DNA of 64,000 nt, from assembly GCA_900316835.1 (NCBI GenBank), contig ONEL01000006.1, positions 38,098 through 102,097 on the forward strand. Direction: 5' to 3'. This document shows, piece after piece, positions 57,308 to 64,000 of the stretch. The stretch is from an uncultured Prevotellaceae bacterium. GTDB lineage: Bacteria; Bacteroidota; Bacteroidia; Bacteroidales; Muribaculaceae. Numbering within the stretch: position 1 is the stretch's first letter; each line of letters opens with the position of its first letter. Position numbers and translations under genes: made by a program. Below the pieces are notes generated by a model, which saw only the letters and a program-made list of their open reading frames with translations, was not told the DNA's origin and did no database searches.

Positions 57308-58616
57308 ATTCTCTTTTTCTCCAGTGGTGGGCCCACAGGGCGGTTTGCACTAGGCTGCGGGTGGTGAGGAATGCGATGAAGGCTATCCACAGGGCATGGT
57401 TGCCTAGGGTGGCGGGAAGGGTGAAGTAGGTGAGGAAGAAGATGATGCATGCTGTAGCTACCGCCACTAGCATGCCACGGCTGGCGGTGATGCCAATGAA
57501 AACTCCATCCCACACAAAGGCTGCCATGCTCACTACAGGCACGAGCGAGCACCACCAGTGGTAGCGCATTGCCTCAACAACTACTTGTGCTTGGCTAGTG
57601 AACATGGAGAAAATGGGGTGGGGGAACAAGCTATAGGCAATGACGAAGATTGCTGTGGTGGCTGTGCTCCACACAAAGAGCCACCTCACACAGCGATGCA
57701 TCGTGGCGTGGTCGCGGGCGCCGTAATACTTGCCCACCACTGCTTCGCCAGCAAAGGCGATGCCGTCCATGAAATAGCTGTAGAGGTGGAAGAGCTGTTG
57801 CATCATGGTGTTAACGGCAAGAACTATGTCGCCACGAGTGGCTCCCGCACGAATGAAATACATGTTCACCACCAGCATGAAGATGCAACGCACAAAAATG
57901 TCGCCACTCACTTTGAAGAACCTGCCACTGCCCTTAAAATTGAAGGCGCTCTTGATGTTTAGCTCACGAGCGATTGAGCCAAATAGCTTTCTCACTCGCC
58001 AGCACGCGTAGATCACTCCTGCCCACACCGAGGCCAGCGTGCCCACGGCAATGCCCTTGAAGCCCATGTCGAGGACATAGACGGCAATGAGGCTCACGAT
58101 GACATTAAGCACGTTCACGCCAATAGAGATAATCATAGGGCTGCGAGAGTCTTGCATACCCAGCAACCAGCCCTTGAGCGACATGGTGAGCAACACCGCT
58201 GGCGCTCCCCACACCACTATCGAGAAATAGGTGCCGGCAAGTTCTGCGACCTCGGGACCTGGACCCATAAGCCACAGCAGGCACCACCGCAAGGGCCACT
58301 GTAGTAGCACCATGGCACTGCCAGCTATCAGAGCAATGACGCTGGAGCGCTGCAAAGTGTCGACCTGTGCCTGACGTGAACCGCTACCATAGGCTTGCGC
58401 TGTTAGCCCCGATGTGCTCATGCGCAGGAATCCAAAGTTCCAGTACAGCACATTCATCATCATGGCTCCCACAGCTACAGCTCCTATGAATTGTGGTGCT
58501 CCCAGGTGGCCCGCTATGCCAGTGTCGAGCAGTCCCAGCAGTGGTTCGGCAATGTTGGCAACAATGGCGGGGAGCGAGATGCTCAATATTTCACGATTTA
58601 TTTTAGAGATGCGCAT
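57306..58616 (-). CDS. MATE-family transporter (DinF-like)
   Basis: 436 aa with twelve hydrophobic segments. Starts MRISKINREILSISLPAIVANIAEPLLGLLDTGIAGHLG, a DinF-type MATE N-terminus; GMQDSRSPMIISIGVNVLNV and AFAGEAVVGKYYGARD are further family features. Exports cationic compounds by ion exchange. Distinct from the MATE gene at 19285-20640. Monocistronic, divergent from the lipoprotein gene. Confidence 0.9.
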   Translation of the reverse strand: MRISKINREILSISLPAIVANIAEPLLGLLDTGIAGHLGAPQFIGAVAVGAMMMNVLYWNFGFLRMSTSGLTAQAYGSGSRQAQVDTLQRSSVIALIAGSAMVLLQWPLRWCLLWLMGPGPEVAELAGTYFSIVVWGAPAVLLTMSLKGWLLGMQDSRSPMIISIGVNVLNVIVSLIAVYVLDMGFKGIAVGTLASVWAGVIYACWRVRKLFGSIARELNIKSAFNFKGSGRFFKVSGDIFVRCIFMLVVNMYFIRAGATRGDIVLAVNTMMQQLFHLYSYFMDGIAFAGEAVVGKYYGARDHATMHRCVRWLFVWSTATTAIFVIAYSLFPHPIFSMFTSQAQVVVEAMRYHWWCSLVPVVSMAAFVWDGVFIGITASRGMLVAVATACIIFFLTYFTLPATLGNHALWIAFIAFLTTRSLVQTALWAHHWRKRE

Positions 58617-58688
58617 GATTTACTTGATATTTGTGCCGCAAAGTTACAAAAGAAATTCACTACACTATAGTTAAACTTGCTTAATCGC

Positions 58689-58719
58689 TTTGGAAGTGAA
58701 TTTTTAGTTGCTAACTTTG
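58689..58719 (+). promoter_or_regulatory. Promoter of the 277-aa lipoprotein gene
   Basis: TTTG (58689-58692), 19-nt spacer, TAACTTTG (58712-58719); start about 30 nt before the ATG. Confidence 0.7.
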
Positions 58720-58750
58720 CAAACAATAAGAATAAAAACACATTAAAAAG

Positions 58751-59584
58751 ATGAAACACTTTAAACTAATTGCAATAGCCTTGATGGCAGTGGCAATGGT
58801 GGCTTGTGGTGATGATGAGCCCAGTAATACTTACACTCGCGAGTTTAACATGATTTTCCCACAGCATGCGGCGGGGCACAAACTAATCAGCAAGATTGAG
58901 AAAGTGCTGGACAATGGTGCTAAGACGGTGGCGATTGTAGACTACGATGGCGACCATGTGAAAAAAATTACTGTCACCTACACCGACAAGACGGGTAGTG
59001 TCTGGAATGAGGAAACAATCCACTTTGATTACGTCAATGGTGCTATTATCTGCGATAAGAAAATTCAGGATGTGACCTATGCTTTTGAGGTGAATAACTA
59101 TGGAGCTATCACAAAGCTTACTAATGTCAGCACCAGCCGCACCTCATCGGCGCTCTCCTATGGCCCAGGGGCAAAGCTCGAAGTGGCACAAGTTGTCACT
59201 CCCTCTTCGACCGATGTTACTAAAATGCAATGGGAAAATGATAAAATCTCTTACTGGAACTATTATGGTGTGGAGAAGACCGATAGCGTGGCCTATGATT
59301 ATGCTGAGGTTATTCCTAACAAGGGAGGCATCGACATTCCTGGCAATCATCCATTTACTTTCACCTCACTGGTGTGCGAGGTGATGCGCAACGCCGGGCT
59401 CTATGGCGCAACAAGTGCCTATCTGCCCACTATGATAAAGAAAAACGGTAAGGAGGATCCCGAGACTCACGAAACTGTTCTTACAGGATATTTTATCAAT
59501 TACACACTTGATGCCGAGGGATATGTGCAGAGCTATACTACCAACGAGACGCCCAAGTACACCGTCAAGTATACCTATAAATAG
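58751..59584 (+). CDS. Secreted lipoprotein of DUF4595-like type
   Basis: 277 aa. Lipobox MVAC (C19) followed by GDDEP, which resembles the surface-export signal of Bacteroidota lipoproteins (acidic residues after the cysteine). The rest is beta-strand rich (VKKITVTYTDKTGSVWNEETIHFDY; TDSVAYDYAEVIPN) in the style of DUF4595-type proteins. Likely surface-exposed; function unknown. Consensus promoter and a strong terminator make it a single-gene unit. Confidence 0.78.
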   Translation: MKHFKLIAIALMAVAMVACGDDEPSNTYTREFNMIFPQHAAGHKLISKIEKVLDNGAKTVAIVDYDGDHVKKITVTYTDKTGSVWNEETIHFDYVNGAIICDKKIQDVTYAFEVNNYGAITKLTNVSTSRTSSALSYGPGAKLEVAQVVTPSSTDVTKMQWENDKISYWNYYGVEKTDSVAYDYAEVIPNKGGIDIPGNHPFTFTSLVCEVMRNAGLYGATSAYLPTMIKKNGKEDPETHETVLTGYFINYTLDAEGYVQSYTTNETPKYTVKYTYK

Positions 59585-59607
59585 GGTTATATAACATTAT
59601 TATATTC

Positions 59608-59650
59608 AATAAGAGACTGAGCCGCACAGCCAGTCTCTTATTGCTTTTAG
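59608..59650 (+). terminator. Rho-independent terminator
   Basis: Perfect 12-bp stem AATAAGAGACTG (59608-59619) / CAGTCTCTTATT (59631-59642) followed by GCTTTTAG. Confidence 0.88.
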
Positions 59651-59744
59651 TGAGGAATTGCAATATCTAAAAAATAACTCACTAATATGTTTTTTTTGAT
59701 GTAAAATAGTTATATTTGCAAATGAATTTAACTCGATAAGAACT

Positions 59745-60893
59745 ATGAAAACAAGAATCATTTTTATCGTGATAGCTATGACTTTAGTAGCAATGGTAGC
59801 CGATGCTCAGGAGAAATATTATAATACAAGGCGCATGATGACGGGAAACACCCAGTTTGAGCAGGCGCTTGTTGAACAGCAAGCACGCGATGCCTCGCAT
59901 CGCCTCGACAAGAACAAGCGGCTTTCGGTAAGAAAATACTTGCTTAATGAAGAATCTCAATATTGGTCCAACGGGCGCTTTGTGTGCGTTACGGCCTATG
60001 ACCCTGAGACTCGCTTGGTGGAATTCTTTTATAAGGAAGCATTTGAGCCAACCACTGCCATGGTTCCAACTCATTTTATAAAAGTGGTTGGAAACAAGGC
60101 TACGATGAAGGAAAAACCACACTACAAGGTTACTGTGGAGCAAATTGGCGCCTACACCATGCTCGTCTATCGCAACGCTGCTGGAGCTCCAGTGCATGCC
60201 TACTACAGTATCACTCGCCATCAGAGTGAGGACTACAGCTGGTGCATGACTCTATATAATCTGCTCGCCGGCAACTATGCCACATCTGGTGGTCGCAACG
60301 CAGTGTTTGGTCCACGATTGCCGTTTTACAGTGGCGATAAGTATGACGTAGACCCTGGTATCTTCTGCTATAATCTAAGTCCTGACTATTCAAGCATCGA
60401 TATTGAATATGGCGAGGGACGAGTGAGCCGTGGCGACCCCAGTAGTCCCAAGTATGGCAAAATGCCTGGAGGTGGCGGAGCGGCCGCTATCATGGGACCC
60501 ATGGAGTGGAACATTAGGTTTACCTGCGAGGGTCTCATGGCACGGGTGATAACCGACCAGCGATTTGTTGACCATGCTCCGGCCTTGGATGTGGATGTCG
60601 ACAATGTGCTCACCAAGTTGCAGTGCCCATGGGAGGGCATTGATGGTAAGTGGGCTTTTGCTTCGGTGATGCCACTCACTCACGACCTGCTCTTGCTCTT
60701 CCCCGCCGAGGTCCTTGAGCTCATGCGAGCCGAGATTTACGCACGCCATGGCGACACCTTTAGGAGTGCCGCTAATCAGCGATACTTCGACCAGCAACCA
60801 TGGTACAAGAGGAGTGGAAAGCAAGTAGTTCTCACCGATGTGGAACGCTTCAATGTTGCGCTCATCAAGCAAGTGATGGCAAGCAAGAAATGA
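59745..60893 (+). CDS. Secreted protein with C-terminal YARHG domain
   Basis: 382 aa with signal peptide (ending ADAQ, residue 22). The N-terminal part is of unknown fold with YYNTRRMMTGNTQFEQALVEQQ. The C-terminus has LELMRAEIYARHGDTFRSAANQRYFDQQPWYKRSG, a YARHG domain, an extracellular module often found in secreted bacterial proteins. A -7 box TATATTTG (59711-59718) lies upstream; no well-spaced -33 seen. Function unknown. Confidence 0.82.
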   Translation: MKTRIIFIVIAMTLVAMVADAQEKYYNTRRMMTGNTQFEQALVEQQARDASHRLDKNKRLSVRKYLLNEESQYWSNGRFVCVTAYDPETRLVEFFYKEAFEPTTAMVPTHFIKVVGNKATMKEKPHYKVTVEQIGAYTMLVYRNAAGAPVHAYYSITRHQSEDYSWCMTLYNLLAGNYATSGGRNAVFGPRLPFYSGDKYDVDPGIFCYNLSPDYSSIDIEYGEGRVSRGDPSSPKYGKMPGGGGAAAIMGPMEWNIRFTCEGLMARVITDQRFVDHAPALDVDVDNVLTKLQCPWEGIDGKWAFASVMPLTHDLLLLFPAEVLELMRAEIYARHGDTFRSAANQRYFDQQPWYKRSGKQVVLTDVERFNVALIKQVMASKK

Positions 60894-60993
60894 GGATAAA
60901 CTATCGATAGGCTTATGCTATATTTTTAAATGCTAGCATTTGTACCCCTAAGAATGAGAGACCATTTTGTAAAGATTTATAATAACTATCATC

Positions 60994-63075
60994 ATGCAAT
61001 TACAGCGTAGTCTTTTTGACGATATCGACGAAATAAAGAGCGGGGAGCAAGAATCCATGCCTAATGCTCAGCCCACAGGAGAGGCGGCTCGCATTGTGGA
61101 GCTGCGCGAGATGCTTAATCGTCACAACCACAATTACTATGTTCTCAACCAGCCCACTATCAGTGATCAGGAATTTGACCACTTGATGCGTGAGCTTCAG
61201 GAACTGGAGGCAAAACACCCCGAGATGGCCGACCCGCTGTCGCCCACACAACGCGTGGGTAGCGACTTGAGTCAAGGCTTTAAGCAGGTTACTCATGAGC
61301 GACCAATGATGTCGCTGGGAAACAGCTACAGCATTGAGGAGGTGCAGGACTTTCTGCGCCGTGCCAAGGACGGGCTGGGAGGTGAACCGGTGGAGATCGT
61401 TGGCGAGATGAAATATGATGGCACAAGCATCTCCATTACCTATGAAAATGGTCGCTTAGTGCGTGCGGTTACCCGGGGAGATGGCGTGCGGGGCGATGAT
61501 GTGACAGCCAACGTTATTACAATCAAGAGTATACCGCTACAACTGCCCGCAGGAACTGATTATCCTTCCCGTTTTGAGGTGAGAGGAGAAATACTGATGC
61601 CATGGGCTAGTTTTGAACGCTTGAACAAGGAACGGGCGTTCAATGAGGAACCGCTATTTGCCAACCCTCGAAACGCTGCTGCCGGAACGCTGAAAATGCA
61701 AAATAGCGCCGAGGTCGCTCGACGTGGACTTGATGCCTATTTCTACTTCTTGCTGGGGGATAATTTACCTTATAGCACCCACACACAAGCAATGGAAGCT
61801 GTGAGCTCGTGGGGCTTCAAGACGGCTCACACTCAGGTGCTTGACTCTATCGACGAGGTGAGTACATTCATTGAACACTGGGACAAAGAACGCAAAGCTC
61901 TGCCTGTGGCTACCGATGGACTGGTGTTTAAGCTCAACTCGTTACGGCAGTGGCTAAACCTGGGAGCTACAGCCAAGTCGCCACGATGGGCTATTGCCTA
62001 TAAGTTTGCGCCTGAGCGAGAGTGCACTAAACTCAAGTTTGTGAGCTACGAAGTGGGACGAACTGGTGTTATCACGCCAGTGGCTAATCTTGAGCCGGTG
62101 CTGCTAAGTGGCACTGTCGTCAAGCGAGCATCGTTGCATAACGAGGATATAATTCGTCAGTTAGATATTCACGATGGCGACATGGTATATGTGGAAAAAG
62201 GTGGCGAAATTATACCTAAGATTGTGGGTGTGGACAACACACAGCGTGAGAGCGGGGCCCAACCGTTGCGTTTTGTTACCCATTGTCCTGTGTGTGGTAC
62301 ACCACTCAAGCGCATTGAGGGCGAAGCTGCATGGGTTTGTCCCAACAAGTGGGGATGCAAGCCTCAAATCACTGGACGCATAGAGCACTTCGTGGGACGC
62401 CATGCCATGAACATCGATGGCATTGGCGAGGAAGTGGCAGTGCAGTTGCATGATAGTGGACTTGTTAATGATGTTGCCGATCTCTACACATTGAGTGTCG
62501 ACCGCCTGATTCAGCTCGACCGCTTTCAGCTCAAGAGCGCGCAACGCATCATGCGGGGCATTGAGCAATCGCGACTGGTGCCGTTTGAACGTGTGATATT
62601 CGCGTTGTCAATCCAGTTTGTGGGGGAGACAACAGCCAAGGTTCTTGCCCGCAATGTGCACAACATCGACCGGCTCATGAGCATGAGTGCCGACGAGCTA
62701 GCGGCTATTCCTGAAATTGGACCCAAAATCGCGCAAAGCATTGTGGAGCACTTTGCCGAGCCTGCCAACTGCGACATTGTGGAACGATTGCGGTGGGCAG
62801 GATTGCAAATGGCTCTCAGTGAGAAGGAATTGGCCTCTCACACCACCAAGCTCGAAGGCAAGAAAATTGTGATAAGCGGTGTGTTCCAACAGCATTCGCG
62901 CGAAGAGTACAAAGCCATGATAGAACAAAACGGTGGTAAGAATGTGAGTAGTATAAGCAAGGCAACTTCCTTTATCCTTGCTGGCGAAAATATGGGACCG
63001 GCTAAGATGGAAAAAGCCGCTAAGCTTGGTATCGAAATAATCAATGAGGAGCAGTTTCTCAACATGCTGGAATGA
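60994..63075 (+). CDS. ligA: NAD-dependent DNA ligase
   Basis: 693 aa. Essential ligase for replication and repair. Adenylation site K in [17 protein letters not shown] (KxDG), the Cys4 zinc finger [10 protein letters not shown] ... VCPNKWGC, helix-hairpin-helix repeats ([19 protein letters not shown]) and a C-terminal BRCT domain ([12 protein letters not shown] ... [25 protein letters not shown]). Full length, all domains intact. Confidence 0.96.
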   Translation: MQLQRSLFDDIDEIKSGEQESMPNAQPTGEAARIVELREMLNRHNHNYYVLNQPTISDQEFDHLMRELQELEAKHPEMADPLSPTQRVGSDLSQGFKQVTHERPMMSLGNSYSIEEVQDFLRRAKDGLGGEPVEIVGEMKYDGTSISITYENGRLVRAVTRGDGVRGDDVTANVITIKSIPLQLPAGTDYPSRFEVRGEILMPWASFERLNKERAFNEEPLFANPRNAAAGTLKMQNSAEVARRGLDAYFYFLLGDNLPYSTHTQAMEAVSSWGFKTAHTQVLDSIDEVSTFIEHWDKERKALPVATDGLVFKLNSLRQWLNLGATAKSPRWAIAYKFAPERECTKLKFVSYEVGRTGVITPVANLEPVLLSGTVVKRASLHNEDIIRQLDIHDGDMVYVEKGGEIIPKIVGVDNTQRESGAQPLRFVTHCPVCGTPLKRIEGEAAWVCPNKWGCKPQITGRIEHFVGRHAMNIDGIGEEVAVQLHDSGLVNDVADLYTLSVDRLIQLDRFQLKSAQRIMRGIEQSRLVPFERVIFALSIQFVGETTAKVLARNVHNIDRLMSMSADELAAIPEIGPKIAQSIVEHFAEPANCDIVERLRWAGLQMALSEKELASHTTKLEGKKIVISGVFQQHSREEYKAMIEQNGGKNVSSISKATSFILAGENMGPAKMEKAAKLGIEIINEEQFLNMLE

Positions 63076-63206
63076 CGATGTTGCGGTGGGTAAGAATCGC
63101 ATTTTGAAAATTTTATTGCTCTTTGCTTGCATTTTGTAATGAATTGTTCTATATTTGCATATTATTTTAAGTAAATTGTTTTCTAAACATTTAAATTCGT
63201 TACATT

Positions 63207-63614
63207 ATGGTATACAAGATTATCGACATTGAGGGCGTAGGTGAAGTCTATGCTGAGAAATTAATTGCGGCTGGGATTAAAGACACCGACGCTCTGCTCG
63301 CTAAATGTGCCAAGCCAGCTGGACGCAAAGCTCTGGAGGAGGAAACGGGTATCACCGGCAAACTCATTCTAAAGTGGGCTAATCATGCCGACTTGATGAG
63401 AATCAACGGAGTGGGACCGCAATTTAGCGAACTACTTGAGGCTGCGGGAGTCGACACAGTCAAAGAGCTAAGAAACCGTGTTCCTGCCAACCTACAAGCC
63501 AAGCTGGAAGAAGTGAATGCCGTGAAAAACCTCGTTAATCGAGTTCCAGCTCTAGCCGAGGTGGAGAAAATGGTAGCTCAAGCCAAAGAACTACCACCCA
63601 TGATGGAATATTAA
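63207..63614 (+). CDS. DUF4332 helix-hairpin-helix protein
   Basis: 135 aa. Two HhH-like units, IDIEGVGEVYAEKLIAAGIKDTDALL and LMRINGVGPQFSELLEAAGVDTVKEL, as in DUF4332 proteins. Probably binds DNA non-specifically. 131 nt after ligA with its own -7 box (TATATTTG at 63150-63157), so it may be separately expressed. Strong terminator downstream. Confidence 0.85.
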   Translation: MVYKIIDIEGVGEVYAEKLIAAGIKDTDALLAKCAKPAGRKALEEETGITGKLILKWANHADLMRINGVGPQFSELLEAAGVDTVKELRNRVPANLQAKLEEVNAVKNLVNRVPALAEVEKMVAQAKELPPMMEY

Positions 63615-63640
63615 AGCTAACACGTTGCTTGCGCAACTGG

Positions 63641-63693
63641 AAAAAGAGGGGAATTTTGATAATAACTAATTGTTGTCCTATTCCCCTCTTTTT
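63641..63693. terminator. Rho-independent terminator, usable in both directions
   Basis: 14-bp perfect stem AAAAAGAGGGGAAT (63641-63654) / ATTCCCCTCTTTTT (63680-63693) with A and T flanks, after the DUF4332 gene. Confidence 0.88.
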
Positions 63694-63870
63694 CATTGTT
63701 ATAGCTAATAGATGCACCTTTTAATAACCAATGGAAAATAATTAGAATTGAAAAATAGTTGATAAAAAATCTTTAAAAAATTTGCACATTTGGCAAGCTT
63801 GTATTACCTTTGCAACGCTTTTCGAGAAAACAACTTGAATTTTAAGTTTTTTTGACGAAAGGTATTAGTT

Positions 63871-63945
63871 CGGGATGTAGCTCAGTCCGGTTAGAGTACG
63901 CGTCTGGGGGGCGTGGGGTCGCTAGTTCGAATCTAGTCATCCCGA
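63871..63945 (+). tRNA. tRNA-Pro, anticodon GGG
   Basis: Cloverleaf by eye: acceptor CGGGATG / CATCCCG, D-arm GCTC ... GAGT, anticodon stem CGCGT / GCGTG with loop CTGGGGG (anticodon GGG), T-arm GCTAG-TTCGAAT-CTAGT, discriminator A. CCA is not encoded. A 12-bp terminator hairpin follows at once. Confidence 0.92.
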
Positions 63946-63956
63946 CTGAAAAAGAA

Positions 63957-64000
63957 AAGGTTAGTAATCAGGCAATTAAGCCAATTACTAACCTTCTTTT
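63957..64000 (+). terminator. Terminator after tRNA-Pro
   Basis: AAGGTTAGTAAT (63957-63968) / ATTACTAACCTT (63984-63995), 12 bp, followed by CTTTT at the window end. Confidence 0.85.

Overview
The window looks like chromosomal DNA from a member of the Bacteroidales (phylum Bacteroidota). The family is less certain; Muribaculaceae or Prevotellaceae would fit. Reasons: a Bat aerotolerance operon, a type IX secretion (T9SS/Por) core cluster, SusCD-era style lipoproteins, a long-form IspG, a 30-residue AURKAIP1/COX24-like basic protein, and many intergenic promoters with the Bacteroidota pattern TTTG-N18-21-TAnnTTTG.

Layout. 1-3.1 kb: 3' end of a Na+/phosphate cotransporter, then a two-component system and a small HTH protein. 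3.1-12.4 kb (minus): one long operon moxR - DUF58 - membrane protein - batA - batB - batC - batDE (D and E fused), followed by a PAP2 phosphatase. 12.8-19.2 kb: small lipoprotein, prmC, lysA, HU, the tiny basic protein, RNase G/E and a YitT protein. 19.3-23 kb: MATE pump and an esterase, set in repeat-rich non-coding DNA with a 58-nt inverted repeat. 23-26 kb: a PorE-like OmpA/TPR lipoprotein and riboflavin synthase. 26.2-27.1 kb: a DUF3667 gene broken by one in-frame TGA inside its zinc ribbon. 27.1-29.8 kb (minus): an EcoRI-type adenine methyltransferase plus a DUF262-HNH protein, preceded by a strong promoter and a heavily structured RNA leader. 29.9-33.3 kb: Sel1-repeat protein, phosphodiesterase, SPOR lipoprotein and menA.

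33.3-38.8 kb (minus) is the most distinctive region. A peptide precursor with a twin-arginine signal and 17 cysteines in an almost perfect CXXX register (38040-38405) is followed by a DUF2971 gene, a radical-SAM/SPASM maturase, a second SPASM-like maturase, a small accessory protein, and then tatA and tatC. This reads as a CXXX-repeat RiPP pathway with its own Tat exporter. Upstream of the precursor lies a structured leader with overlapping alternative stems, and a non-coding RNA that has a second copy at 57.14-57.31 kb.

38.9-46.3 kb (minus): T9SS core porT-porP-gldK-gldL-gldM-gldN. 46.4-51.2 kb: acyltransferase, glycosyltransferase (its DXD is NAN) and a secreted dockerin-like protein. 51.3-58.6 kb: ispG, PAP2-like protein, rpoN, dusB, higBA, the second ncRNA copy and a MATE pump. 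58.7-64 kb (plus): two secreted proteins, ligA, a DUF4332 HhH protein and tRNA-Pro(GGG).

All names come from reading motifs and gene order by eye. No database search, folding program or alignment was run.
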